64,000 nucleotides of DNA from Phycisphaeraceae bacterium (GTDB taxonomy: Bacteria > Planctomycetota > Phycisphaerae > Phycisphaerales > Phycisphaeraceae): NCBI GenBank assembly GCA_020851465.1, contig JADZCR010000003.1, positions 186,001 through 250,000 on the forward strand, written 5' to 3'. A program made the translations under genes and the position numbers. Every line of letters starts with the position of its first letter. The stretch's first letter is position 1. Shown piece after piece: positions 17,362 to 25,219 of this stretch. The notes beneath the pieces were generated by a model. That model worked only from the letters and a program-made list of their open reading frames with translations, was not told where the DNA came from and ran no database searches.

Positions 17362-17982
17362 ATGCTGCGCATCACCATCTCATCCCTTCTGCTCATCGCC
17401 CTCTGCGGCCTGACCGCATGCGGAGGTAATGAAGGTTCCGCCCATGCCGAACCCGGTCGAGTGGCGGTGCTGAACATCCTCAAAGTATCTGACTCGATTG
17501 GTCGCGGAAAAATCATGCAGGCAGCGATGAACAGCGCCAATCAGGAAATTACCGCCAAGCTCCAGGCGATGGCACAGGAATTTGGCCGACAAATGGAGGC
17601 TGAACGTGCCAAAGTCAGCACTGCTGACGACATGCAGCGACTTCAACATCTGGATACACAACTTCAGCAGCGGCTTCAACAGGAAATGGCTAACGGCCGG
17701 AGCAGAATGGCCGCCCTGAGCCAGACCCTCACCGCACAGCTCCGCGCGGATGTTCGGCCCTTCGCCAAACGCATCGCGGAGGAACACGGCATGACCCTCG
17801 TCATGGAAGGGAATGAAGGCATGATGTACATCGCAGACGACTGCGAAATCACGGATGAAGTCATCAAAGCAATGCGGGAGGCGGGCTTTACCGAAAAAGG
17901 CAGCCCGGAATCGGCCGGGGGAACGGCCTCCATACCTAAGACACATCCAGCACCTGCAACGCACCCTACATCCACACCCTGA
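17362..17982 (+). CDS. OmpH/Skp-family lipoprotein
   Basis: Putative periplasmic chaperone-like lipoprotein. The 206-residue product starts at ATG 17362 with AAGGAAG about 4 nt upstream. It has a lipoprotein signal (about 1-20) with lipobox LTAC. The body has the OmpH pattern: a short strand (GRVAVLNILKVSDSIGRG) and two long, highly charged helices (about 50-135) that would form the Skp tentacles. A return strand (GMTLVMEGNEGMMYIADDCE), an EITDEVIKAM segment and a Pro/Thr/Ala/His tail close the protein. Classical Skp is a soluble periplasmic protein, so lipid anchoring is unusual. lpxD lies about 1 kb away in convergent orientation, echoing the skp-lpxD linkage of proteobacteria. Confidence 0.75.
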   Translation: MLRITISSLLLIALCGLTACGGNEGSAHAEPGRVAVLNILKVSDSIGRGKIMQAAMNSANQEITAKLQAMAQEFGRQMEAERAKVSTADDMQRLQHLDTQLQQRLQQEMANGRSRMAALSQTLTAQLRADVRPFAKRIAEEHGMTLVMEGNEGMMYIADDCEITDEVIKAMREAGFTEKGSPESAGGTASIPKTHPAPATHPTSTP

Positions 17983-18100
17983 CAGCCACGGTTGCCTTAC
18001 TCGTCATCAACCGCACCGACGATACGGACGGTACGCGCGATTGTGAAAATCCGTCGTTGCTCACAGTGACACGCGCACCGCGTGATGGCTATGCCGATGA

Positions 18101-18120
18101 CTCCCGTGGAGGCACGGGAG
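18101..18120 (+). promoter_or_regulatory. Perfect 8-bp hairpin sequestering the ribosome-binding site
   Basis: CTCCCGTG (18101-18108) pairs perfectly with CACGGGAG (18113-18120) over a GAGG loop. The 3' arm ends in GGGAG, the only plausible Shine-Dalgarno for the ATG at 18128 (7 nt spacing). Translation would require the stem to open, which suggests temperature, ribosome or RNA/protein control. Confidence 0.5.
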
Positions 18121-18127
18121 CCTTGTG

Positions 18128-18298
18128 ATGAACCGACGAGCCGCCTGGGTCGTGCTGGTCATTGCGATGATGACTACTACTGTCGGATGTATTTCACGGC
18201 GTGAGCCGGACGTGGTGGTAACGCCGAGCTTTTCCTACCTGCAACCTGCGCCGGTGCCCGGCAGCACCATCGCGGTGGTGACCCAATCGCAACGATAA
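18128..18298 (+). CDS. Small predicted lipoprotein (56 residues)
   Basis: Short gene encoding an N-terminal MNRRAAW, a hydrophobic helix (VVLVIAMMTTTVG) and a cysteine at about residue 21, consistent with a lipobox (TVGC) although Thr at -3 is not ideal. The mature part is about 35 residues with Pro/Val/Ser-rich sequence and no recognised domain. It lies 145 bp after the Skp-like gene on the same strand, and its ribosome-binding site is inside a perfect hairpin. Function unknown; small lipoproteins of this type are often envelope-stress or lysis-related, but nothing here proves that. The initial KR-rich stretch, helix and Cys make it a credible gene despite its length. Confidence 0.55.
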   Translation: MNRRAAWVVLVIAMMTTTVGCISRREPDVVVTPSFSYLQPAPVPGSTIAVVTQSQR

Positions 18299-18381
18299 AG
18301 GCACGCTTTCCGTGAGTGCTTGCCGCTCCGCTCAGATTTCAGAGTGCCTCCGACCGAGACGTATTGCGTGAGTAAGCAGCT

Positions 18382-19449
18382 TCAGGTCGCGGAGCGCTTG
18401 TTGAGTTGCTCTTCCAATGCAGCGATACGCTTCTGAAGTTTGCGGAGTTCCTGCTGCATCTCCGGCAGGCGCATCGCGGCGAGTGCCTGACGTTTGGCCT
18501 CGCCGAGCTTGATCGCCGGCGACCCGCCGTATTCCTGTCCGCCCTCAAGATCCGTCATCACACCGGATTGAGCAGCGAGTTTGGTCATCGCGCCGATTTT
18601 GAGGTGTCCCGCGACGCCGACCTGCCCGCCCATCACGACATAATCGCCCGTTTGCGTGGAACCCGCGAGGCCGACTTGCGCGACGAACAGATTATGCCGT
18701 CCCACACTCGTGCCATGGCCGATGGCGACCAGGTCGCTGAACTTGGTGCCGCGACCGATCCGGGTCGATCCGACCGTCGCGCGATCGATCGTACATCCAG
18801 CCCCCATCTCCACGTCATCTTCGAGCACCACATTTCCCACCTGCGGGATCTTGTGATGAACGACTTCACCCCGTGCATCCTTGTGTGTCGCGTAGCCGAA
18901 GCCATCCTGTCCGATGACGCAGCCGGCATGCAGAGTGACACGGTTTCCCAGCTCGCACTTGTCGTAGATGGTGACGTTTGGATAAAGCACGGAGTCATCG
19001 CCGACAACCGCATCCTTGCCGATGTAGCAGTGAGGATAGATCACACAGCGATTACCGATGCGAGCGCGCGGGGCGATGTAAGCGAACGGCCTGATTGTGC
19101 AAAGCTCGCCGACCTGCGCCGTCGAGTCGATGTAAGCCTGCGGACTGATCCCCGGGGCGGGATGCTGTCGGTAGCCATGCAGAGCTACAACCGCCTGTCG
19201 AAAAGCAAAGTAGGGATCATCCGCCACGAGCAGCGTACGTTCACCGGCTTGATCGGCATCTGCGGCGGAGACGATGATCGCTCCGGCTTTGCTGGCACTG
19301 AGCAGCTTCACATATTTGCGATTTGAGAGAAAGCTCACCTCATCAGGTCCGGCGTCTTCCAGGCCGGCACAACTCCGGACGGAAAGAGAGCCATCACCTC
19401 GAACGGCGGCACCGATCTGCTTCGCAAGTTCTGTCAAGGTCGTCGGCAT
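18382..19449 (-). CDS. lpxD: UDP-3-O-(3-hydroxyacyl)glucosamine N-acyltransferase LpxD
   Basis: Third step of lipid A synthesis: N-acylation of UDP-3-O-acyl-glucosamine with hydroxyacyl-ACP. The 355-residue product starts at ATG 19449, matching the family N-terminus (TLTELAKQIGAAVRGDG); an in-frame start 60 nt upstream is less likely. The N-terminal uridine-binding domain (about 1-100) contains DEVSFLSNRKYVKLL. It is followed by left-handed beta-helix hexapeptide repeats (about 105-305) with conserved GQDGFGYA and TIDRATVGSTRIGRGTKFSD blocks. A C-terminal helix (LRKLQKRIAALEEQL) follows. Its presence indicates a lipid A-containing outer membrane. It is convergent with the small lipoprotein gene. 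Confidence 0.95.
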   Translation of the reverse strand: MPTTLTELAKQIGAAVRGDGSLSVRSCAGLEDAGPDEVSFLSNRKYVKLLSASKAGAIIVSAADADQAGERTLLVADDPYFAFRQAVVALHGYRQHPAPGISPQAYIDSTAQVGELCTIRPFAYIAPRARIGNRCVIYPHCYIGKDAVVGDDSVLYPNVTIYDKCELGNRVTLHAGCVIGQDGFGYATHKDARGEVVHHKIPQVGNVVLEDDVEMGAGCTIDRATVGSTRIGRGTKFSDLVAIGHGTSVGRHNLFVAQVGLAGSTQTGDYVVMGGQVGVAGHLKIGAMTKLAAQSGVMTDLEGGQEYGGSPAIKLGEAKRQALAAMRLPEMQQELRKLQKRIAALEEQLNKRSAT

Positions 19450-19568
19450 GAGTGTCGCGGATTCCTCAAAGCCGGGCGTGATCGTGCAGAGACGAGGTCC
19501 TGAAATCAAAACCGGCAGAACTCATCACGCTCCGTATTCTCTCTCTCCGCACACAGACAAGGGCGGGG

Positions 19569-21248
19569 TCAAAGCTCCACGTATTCCAGGCTCGCCTGTT
19601 CCTGCGGCTCAGCAACGGGATGGTGTACCTCGGTGGTAAAGACACCGCCCATCTCTTCACGGACTTTGGCTGCATCGTAAATCGTGCGAGATGCCAGACC
19701 GCACGCCGCCATCAGATCGAGCGCGATCTGCCCTTCGCTTCTGGCTAACTCGATCACAGGGATTGCCTGCTCGAAGCTCTGTAAACGATTCGTCGCATTT
19801 TCAAAGGTACCCGCCTTTTCCACCCACGTCGCGCCCGGCAGCAGCACATCCGGCTTTGCGGATAAATCGCTCGGCAGAGTGTCGATGAGGATGAGGGATT
19901 TCTTGGCAACCGCGGCGGTCAGTTCCTTGGTCGTCCAGGCACTGCCGTAGTTGCCGGTCACAATCACGCCGGCGGTCTTGGTCGCCTTGTCGCCGACCTT
20001 GGCGATGAACTCTTCAAACTTGAGGACCGACCCGCCTCCGGCAGCGGTGAGCAATTCCAATGCTCGACGGACACCACGGCTGTTGGGACATTTCTCCGCG
20101 TAAACCGTGTAGCCGCCGGGGAATTTTTTGTCGGTGCCGCTGATGGGGATCGGCCCAATACCCAGAACCGCGTTGGGGTCCAATCCGCGCACCAGTTTGC
20201 CCAACAGGTAAGCCTCCTCGCAGGAAAGCATCGGGCTTACAAGTAGTGCCAGGGAACCGTTGCCCTTTTCCCTGACCACAGCCTTGAGCTTGTCGCGTGT
20301 CTCGTCGTAGGCGCGGCTCCAGTCGCACTCAACCTGCGAACCGTACTGCATGCGGGCCGGACTGCGCAGCCGATCCTCGCGGTGAACGAACTTCCAGCCG
20401 TAGCGGACTTCATCGCTGATCCACCACTTATTGACCGCCGGGTTGGTCCGCGGCTTGAAGCGGTACACCCGCCCTTCGTTGTGATCGATGCGGATGTTGT
20501 CGCCGCTGGCGGTGACTCCATCGATACTCGGTGTGCCGCTGAGGAACCACACCCGCTGCGCGAAGAGGAAGTCCTTGTCGAGCAAAGCTCCTACCGGGCA
20601 GAGGTCAACCACGTTGACCGATAGTTCGTTAGCCAGGGGCTTACCCGGAAAGACGTCGATCTGTTCCTTGCTGCCGCGTCCCATCACGCCAAGCTCGCTG
20701 GTGCCGCTGACTTCCTTGGTGAAGCGCACACAGCGTGAGCACATGATGCAGCGATCGGAATAGAGAACGACATTGGGGCCGATGTCTTTCTTGGGCTTCT
20801 TTTCCTTGGACTCGCTGAAGCGGGACTCGCTCCGACCGTACTTGTAGCTGTAATCCTGGAGATAGCACTCGCCTGCCTGATCGCACACGGGGCAGTCGAT
20901 CGGATGGTTGATGAGCAGATATTCCATCACCGCCTTTTGATTGGCGATGGGCTTAGGTGAGTTGGTGTAAACCACCATGCCGTCCGCAGCGGGTGTCTGG
21001 CAGGTCGGATGGAGCTTCGGCGCACCAAACGGAGTCAGTTCCGGTTTGTTGTCGTTCTTCGGGTTCGGCTGGGCGATTTCCGCCAGGCAGATGCGGCAGG
21101 ACGCCACGATCGAGAGGCCCGGATGGTAGCAATACGCAGGCAGGTCAAATCCCGCCTCCTGCGCGATCTGCATGATCATTTTGGGACGCTCGCCTTTGGC
21201 GGCCGGCTCAAAAGTAATTTCTTTTCCGTTGATCGTGATTTTGGCCAT
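19569..21248 (-). CDS. nuoG: NADH-quinone oxidoreductase subunit G
   Basis: Iron-sulfur subunit of the complex I peripheral arm. The product has 559 residues. The N-terminal 2Fe-2S domain has cysteines in YCYHPGLSIVASCRICLAEI plus a later conserved Cys in HPTCQTP. The NADH-G 4Fe-4S module HPIDCPVCDQAGEC and the CIMCSRCVRF cluster with ELGVMGRG follow. Then comes a truncated molybdopterin-oxidoreductase-like domain without catalytic features. At 559 residues it is a short-form NuoG compared with about 900 in E. coli. Start ATG 21248 fits the family (ITINGKEITFE); TTG 21 nt upstream is in frame. No other nuo gene is adjacent, so complex I genes occupy at least three loci. Confidence 0.94.
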   Translation of the reverse strand: MAKITINGKEITFEPAAKGERPKMIMQIAQEAGFDLPAYCYHPGLSIVASCRICLAEIAQPNPKNDNKPELTPFGAPKLHPTCQTPAADGMVVYTNSPKPIANQKAVMEYLLINHPIDCPVCDQAGECYLQDYSYKYGRSESRFSESKEKKPKKDIGPNVVLYSDRCIMCSRCVRFTKEVSGTSELGVMGRGSKEQIDVFPGKPLANELSVNVVDLCPVGALLDKDFLFAQRVWFLSGTPSIDGVTASGDNIRIDHNEGRVYRFKPRTNPAVNKWWISDEVRYGWKFVHREDRLRSPARMQYGSQVECDWSRAYDETRDKLKAVVREKGNGSLALLVSPMLSCEEAYLLGKLVRGLDPNAVLGIGPIPISGTDKKFPGGYTVYAEKCPNSRGVRRALELLTAAGGGSVLKFEEFIAKVGDKATKTAGVIVTGNYGSAWTTKELTAAVAKKSLILIDTLPSDLSAKPDVLLPGATWVEKAGTFENATNRLQSFEQAIPVIELARSEGQIALDLMAACGLASRTIYDAAKVREEMGGVFTTEVHHPVAEPQEQASLEYVEL

Positions 21249-21410
21249 GAGAATATATCCGAGGCGCAACGCGGCGCAGCTCCAAGAGGAGAAACTTTAG
21301 CATATTTTGAAAACCAGTCGCGAGTGGATGACCTCCTCTCATCAACTCACTCACTCCCGGCGGGTATCAATGGGCCTTCACAGCAGACGGCAACATCATC
21401 TGGATTATTC

Positions 21411-22433
21411 TCAGACACGTTGAGACTCGAAACTCCGCACCGCAACCGGCTGGCCGGTCGCAACGGATTCCTCCGCAGCCGTGGTTGCCGCCAGTGCATC
21501 CCAACCGCGCTGGATCGGGGCGGTCAGCGATCGACCCGCATCGATCGATGCGGCGAATCCGTCAAGCTGCCGCGCCCACGGCTGCGATAACGGGCTGAGT
21601 TGAAATGGTTCCACCTTATTCCGCGTGCGCAGCTCTCCCATCCCCGCGGAAAGGTCATAGCGCAACGAACCGCCGCGAGCTTCGATGGACACTTCACAGG
21701 GTAAAAATGCCGGTAAAAACCACGCGACCTCTACCTCCAGCACCGAACCATCAGCCATGTCGTATCGCGCCAGCCAGACGTTGGGGCCGGCGAAATCAGG
21801 TTCCGTCTTGATCGCACGGGCCTGCACCTGTGTGTAAGGCGAGGCATTCCAGTGTTTGACGAAATCGACGACATGCGAACCTTCATGCGTAATCGCCGCG
21901 CTATGCCGGAGAATCTGCTGAATGCGGTTGAAGTGCTCCGTGTTGGAGCGATCCACAATTTCATCACGAAGCGCGACGCGATAAAGGGCTGGCGTGCCCA
22001 GTTGCCGTGCCATCTGGCCCAGTCGATGAATCGGGTCCGCGTAGCCGAACACAAAACCGATCTGATAAACCCCTTTGCTCTCTTCGACGACTTTGATGAG
22101 CCTCTTGGCGTCGTTGAGATTGGTTGCCAGGGGTTTCTCGTCAAGCACCGGCTTGCCGTAACGAAGAAAGTCGATGGCGACATCGACGCTCACTTCCGGG
22201 TGCAGAGCTAGAATGACCGCGTCAATATCCTTACGGTTGAGCAGGAGACGGTAATCGTTGCATGTCTCGACACCGCCGGCTTGCGCGGCAAGCAGCTTGG
22301 TTCGTTCAGGTCGATTGTCGCAGAGGCAGGCGATTTTGAATCGCTTGTGCGCCAGCAGTGACGGCACGTGGCCGGTCTGGGCGATGTCGCCGCAACCAAT
22401 CAGAGCAACACGATGAACTTTTTCCTCAGCCAT
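21411..22433 (-). CDS. Gfo/Idh/MocA-family oxidoreductase
   Basis: Predicted NAD(P)-dependent sugar or cyclitol dehydrogenase, 340 residues. The N-terminal Rossmann fold (HRVALIGCGDIAQTGHVPSL) leads to the LALHPE segment and the family's catalytic-lysine motif VLDEKPLAT (about residues 95-105). A C-terminal alpha/beta dimerisation domain follows. It is the last gene of a four-gene operon and overlaps the preceding amidohydrolase gene by 8 bp. Together with two amidohydrolases and an enolase-superfamily enzyme it probably degrades or salvages a sugar acid, lactone or related compound. The substrate cannot be told from sequence. Confidence 0.85.
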   Translation of the reverse strand: MAEEKVHRVALIGCGDIAQTGHVPSLLAHKRFKIACLCDNRPERTKLLAAQAGGVETCNDYRLLLNRKDIDAVILALHPEVSVDVAIDFLRYGKPVLDEKPLATNLNDAKRLIKVVEESKGVYQIGFVFGYADPIHRLGQMARQLGTPALYRVALRDEIVDRSNTEHFNRIQQILRHSAAITHEGSHVVDFVKHWNASPYTQVQARAIKTEPDFAGPNVWLARYDMADGSVLEVEVAWFLPAFLPCEVSIEARGGSLRYDLSAGMGELRTRNKVEPFQLSPLSQPWARQLDGFAASIDAGRSLTAPIQRGWDALAATTAAEESVATGQPVAVRSFESQRV

Positions 22434-23199
22434 GCGCTAGCGGCCTCTGGTCAAGGTGCAACAGTCCTGCCGCGGTGCGGTACAGCACCTGATCGAGCGT
22501 ATCGGCATCAAGCCCTGCCTGCGTCGCGTCGTCCATACGTTCCGCGACGAGTTGCCATTCATCAAGCCCCCCATCCGAACCCCAGAGCACTTTCTCCGCC
22601 CCGGCTGTATCCACCAGGTAGCGGAGATCGCTGACCTTGGGACCGCACAGGCACGCATAAAGGTTCGGAATATCACGGGCGAGCTGCCCAGCGGCCACCA
22701 CATAGTCAGCCAGCCCGGAGTGCCCAAGCACAACCTTGCATTCAGGAACCCAGCGTGCGGTCTCGGCAATCTGAAACGTCGTCGAATAAGGCGGCGTGCC
22801 GTCGTGGAACAGCACCGGCAGGTCGTGACGCGCAGCTATCTTCAAAATCTCCACCATGGTCGTCTTAACGATCGACGGTGCGAATGCCTGACACCACGGA
22901 TGAAACTTCACTCCACGGAAGAGAGGGTTGGCAAGGCAACGCTCAAGCTCCTCGATGGCCGGGTTACCGAGTTTCGGATCAACGGTGATGAACGGAACCA
23001 GCCGTTGCGGATGTCTCGCCGCGCCAGCCGCCAGAAAATCGTTGTGCGGCGGGCACGGCTCGTAGAAACCCATCAGTGTGAAGATGCAGGAAATCCCGAT
23101 CCCCAGGCGGTCCATCGTGCCCATGAAGTTCGGCTCGCTCTGGAGAGGCGATTGAAACCAGTGCTGAGCGAAATGAGTATGAAAATCAATGATCTTCAT
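22426..23199 (-). CDS. Amidohydrolase-family (amidohydrolase_2) protein, intact metal site
   Basis: TIM-barrel metal-dependent hydrolase or decarboxylase of 257 residues. All usual ligands are visible: H-x-H in IIDFHTHFA (residues 7 and 9), His in GVKFHPW, His in VLFHDGTPP, His in VLGHSGLA and the catalytic Asp in VLWGSDGG. It overlaps the upstream paralogous amidohydrolase by an ATGA junction and the downstream dehydrogenase by 8 bp, so the products are made in coupled amounts. Family members include lactonases, 2-pyrone-4,6-dicarboxylate hydrolase and ACMS decarboxylase. Lactone hydrolysis next to a dehydrogenase is plausible but unproven. Confidence 0.85.
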   Translation of the reverse strand: MKIIDFHTHFAQHWFQSPLQSEPNFMGTMDRLGIGISCIFTLMGFYEPCPPHNDFLAAGAARHPQRLVPFITVDPKLGNPAIEELERCLANPLFRGVKFHPWCQAFAPSIVKTTMVEILKIAARHDLPVLFHDGTPPYSTTFQIAETARWVPECKVVLGHSGLADYVVAAGQLARDIPNLYACLCGPKVSDLRYLVDTAGAEKVLWGSDGGLDEWQLVAERMDDATQAGLDADTLDQVLYRTAAGLLHLDQRPLAHG

Positions 23200-23939
23200 G
23201 GGTTGAGCCTGAAGAATCTCACTGCATTATCAAAGAAGATCATGCGGTGTTGCTGCGGGGTGATGCCCTGCCGCTCCAGGGCACGCAGTACGGTGCTGTA
23301 TGAGTTTCGCGGTTCACCGCCGGCAAAAAGAACGCGATCCGGCCCATGCGATTTGAGAATCTTTGCCAAGGCACTGGACCAGATCATCGATGTTTCCAGC
23401 CAGAGATTCGTCACGCTTTCAAACACCATGGGCAGCTCAAACCACATATCGGTGAAGCCCGTCCACCCGGCGACAAAGCGTCCCTGCGGGTGGCGGCGCG
23501 CCACTTCACCGACAGCCAGAATGTCAGCGTAGCAGTAGGTTCCGGTGTGGAACATCACCGGCCAACCGGATTCAACGGCAAAGGTGATCGAAGCCTGGGC
23601 AATCGGCTCAATCGGCATGAATCCCTGTCGCGCGGGATTGAGAAAAAGCCCGACAGCACCGCGATCACGACAACGCTTGAGTTCCTCAATGGCTGCGTTG
23701 CCATACCAGGGATTCACCGTCACCCATGCTTTGATGCGCGGGCTGGCGGTAAGCAACCGGTCATTGCCGGATCGGTTGTTGACGACCAGTTCATCCCCCA
23801 TCGGCCGGGCGATCGCTATCGCTACATTGTGAGCGTCCATTCGGCGGAGCAACTCGTCAACAGTCAGCGTGTAGGGATATTCGGCACCCAACAGCGCGTG
23901 GCTGTCGATGATCGGATAGCGAAATGAGGAGTCACTCAT
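23196..23939 (-). CDS. Degenerate amidohydrolase paralogue, metal ligands lost
   Basis: A 247-residue TIM-barrel protein that aligns end to end with the neighbouring amidohydrolase (shared TVNPWYGNAAIEELKRC, PVMFHTGT and VLFAGG positions). Four metal or catalytic positions are changed. The second His of H-x-H is Leu (IDSHALLG), the FHP histidine is Asn (FLNP), GHSG is GWTG, and the GSD aspartate is Gly (AGGEP). Start ATG 23939 overlaps the upstream enolase-superfamily gene as ATGA and fits the family N-terminus. It may be a non-catalytic partner of the active paralogue, a regulator, or an enzyme with another mechanism. The reading frame is intact, so it is under selection rather than decaying. 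Confidence 0.75.
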   Translation of the reverse strand: MSDSSFRYPIIDSHALLGAEYPYTLTVDELLRRMDAHNVAIAIARPMGDELVVNNRSGNDRLLTASPRIKAWVTVNPWYGNAAIEELKRCRDRGAVGLFLNPARQGFMPIEPIAQASITFAVESGWPVMFHTGTYCYADILAVGEVARRHPQGRFVAGWTGFTDMWFELPMVFESVTNLWLETSMIWSSALAKILKSHGPDRVLFAGGEPRNSYSTVLRALERQGITPQQHRMIFFDNAVRFFRLNP

Positions 23940-25039
23940 CGCCGCGGCTCCACGCCAAAACCGACACCTCGCGGAAGCTCCACACAACCATCACGAAAAG
24001 TCAGTGCGGGTGTGGTGGACGACTGGCCGTAGTACATCGCGCCGGGCAAATCACAAGCAAGACGCTGTACGGGAAAAGCACTCAGTGCGCCGGCGAGCGT
24101 AGCCATCGCGGCCTGTCCCAGATCCGTTTCCAGATTGCTGCCGATGGCGCAGTATTTCCCCGCCTTGGCTGCGGTGTTAGCCATTTCGAGCGAGTGTGTG
24201 AACCCGCCATTCTTTCCGGGATAGATCGAAAGCAGATCAAACGCATCGAGGGCTATCGCCTCGTCAAGCTGCGCCGGAGAGAAAACCCCCTCATCAATCA
24301 GGATCGGCACCGGCGCGATGCGTTTGCGCACCCGCGCAAGCATGGAAATCCGTTCACGCGGGGTCGGCTGTTCCACCAGTGCCAGATTAAACGGCAGCAG
24401 CGCTTCGATGGCACGGACCGCGGCGTCTTCGCTTGGATATCCGCCATTGGCATCAATGGTGAAAACCGGAGCGCTGCCCAGCTCATCGCGCACCGCTTTG
24501 AGCCGCGCCACGTCGTCAAACTGCGCGACTCCGGTCTTAAACTTGAGCGTGCGGACGCCGGCATTCCAAAACTCCCGCGCAATCCGCACGGTATTGGGCA
24601 CGTCGTAACATCCCACGCTCGATCGTGTGGGGATGGTCTCAACCACTTTTCGATCGGCAATCAAGTCGGCGATACGGCGGTTCTGTGCCTTGGCGTACAA
24701 ATCCCACATGGCCGTGTCGAGGCCGGACTTGGTAAATGGTGCGCCGTAACAGAGGCGGTCCAGCACGGCTACGGCTTCACGAGGATGAGCGAAACTCCTG
24801 CTGATCAACGCTGGCGCAAAGAGTTGCTCGATCATCGAGACACCCGCTTCCGCCGTCTCGCCGCTCCAGAGTGCCATCGTGGCGCACTCGCCGTAACCTC
24901 GCCGACCATCGGTATCTTCAATCGTGACTTCAACGAACGGCGAGCGATCGTGCTTCCCGGCAGAGGACACGACGACCCTCTCCGGTCTGATGGAATGCAC
25001 AACAATTCGGCAGGAAATGTGTCGGATGCGAATTTCCAC
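23936..25039 (-). CDS. Enolase-superfamily enzyme, muconate-lactonizing-like subgroup
   Basis: Predicted mandelate racemase/muconate lactonizing-type enzyme of 367 residues from GTG 25039, a start supported by family length and by TATTCT 7 nt upstream. An N-terminal capping domain precedes the barrel. Barrel residues are KFK (catalytic K-x-K in RTLKFKTG), DANGGY (metal Asp), VEQP (metal Glu), LIDEG (metal Asp) and the second catalytic Lys in IYPGKNGG. Lysines on both faces place it with the MLE, dipeptide epimerase and OSBS group rather than acid-sugar dehydratases. It is the first gene of a coupled operon with two amidohydrolases and a dehydrogenase, so cycloisomerase or lactonizing chemistry would fit. 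Confidence 0.8.
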   Translation of the reverse strand: MEIRIRHISCRIVVHSIRPERVVVSSAGKHDRSPFVEVTIEDTDGRRGYGECATMALWSGETAEAGVSMIEQLFAPALISRSFAHPREAVAVLDRLCYGAPFTKSGLDTAMWDLYAKAQNRRIADLIADRKVVETIPTRSSVGCYDVPNTVRIAREFWNAGVRTLKFKTGVAQFDDVARLKAVRDELGSAPVFTIDANGGYPSEDAAVRAIEALLPFNLALVEQPTPRERISMLARVRKRIAPVPILIDEGVFSPAQLDEAIALDAFDLLSIYPGKNGGFTHSLEMANTAAKAGKYCAIGSNLETDLGQAAMATLAGALSAFPVQRLACDLPGAMYYGQSSTTPALTFRDGCVELPRGVGFGVEPRR

Positions 25040-25046
25040 GGGGCGA

Positions 25047-25052
25047 AGAATA
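25047..25052 (-). promoter_or_regulatory. Putative -10 element of the enolase-amidohydrolase operon
   Basis: TATTCT on the minus strand (four of six) ends 7 nt before GTG 25039. It would give a leaderless or nearly leaderless operon mRNA. It was used as supporting evidence for the start choice. Confidence 0.3.
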
Positions 25053-25219
25053 GCGGTGGACGACGGGCAGGACAAATAGCGATCAACATTTACCACGACT
25101 TTGCTAATCGCCGGACTTCCTAGATACCACCCCCCTTTCTGGCCGATAAATCCAGACGCAGGTGCGGCCGTCGTGCAGTTATCGGCGGTATGGAACGGCC
25201 GCGTCCCCAGGAGCAAGGA

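Noticed and set aside
22456..23532. 358-codon plus-strand frame opposite the two amidohydrolase genes
   Set aside because: It spans two real genes in antisense and shows no domain.
23924..25123. 399-codon plus-strand frame opposite the enolase gene
   Set aside because: The minus strand encodes clear enolase-superfamily motifs; the plus frame is composition-driven.
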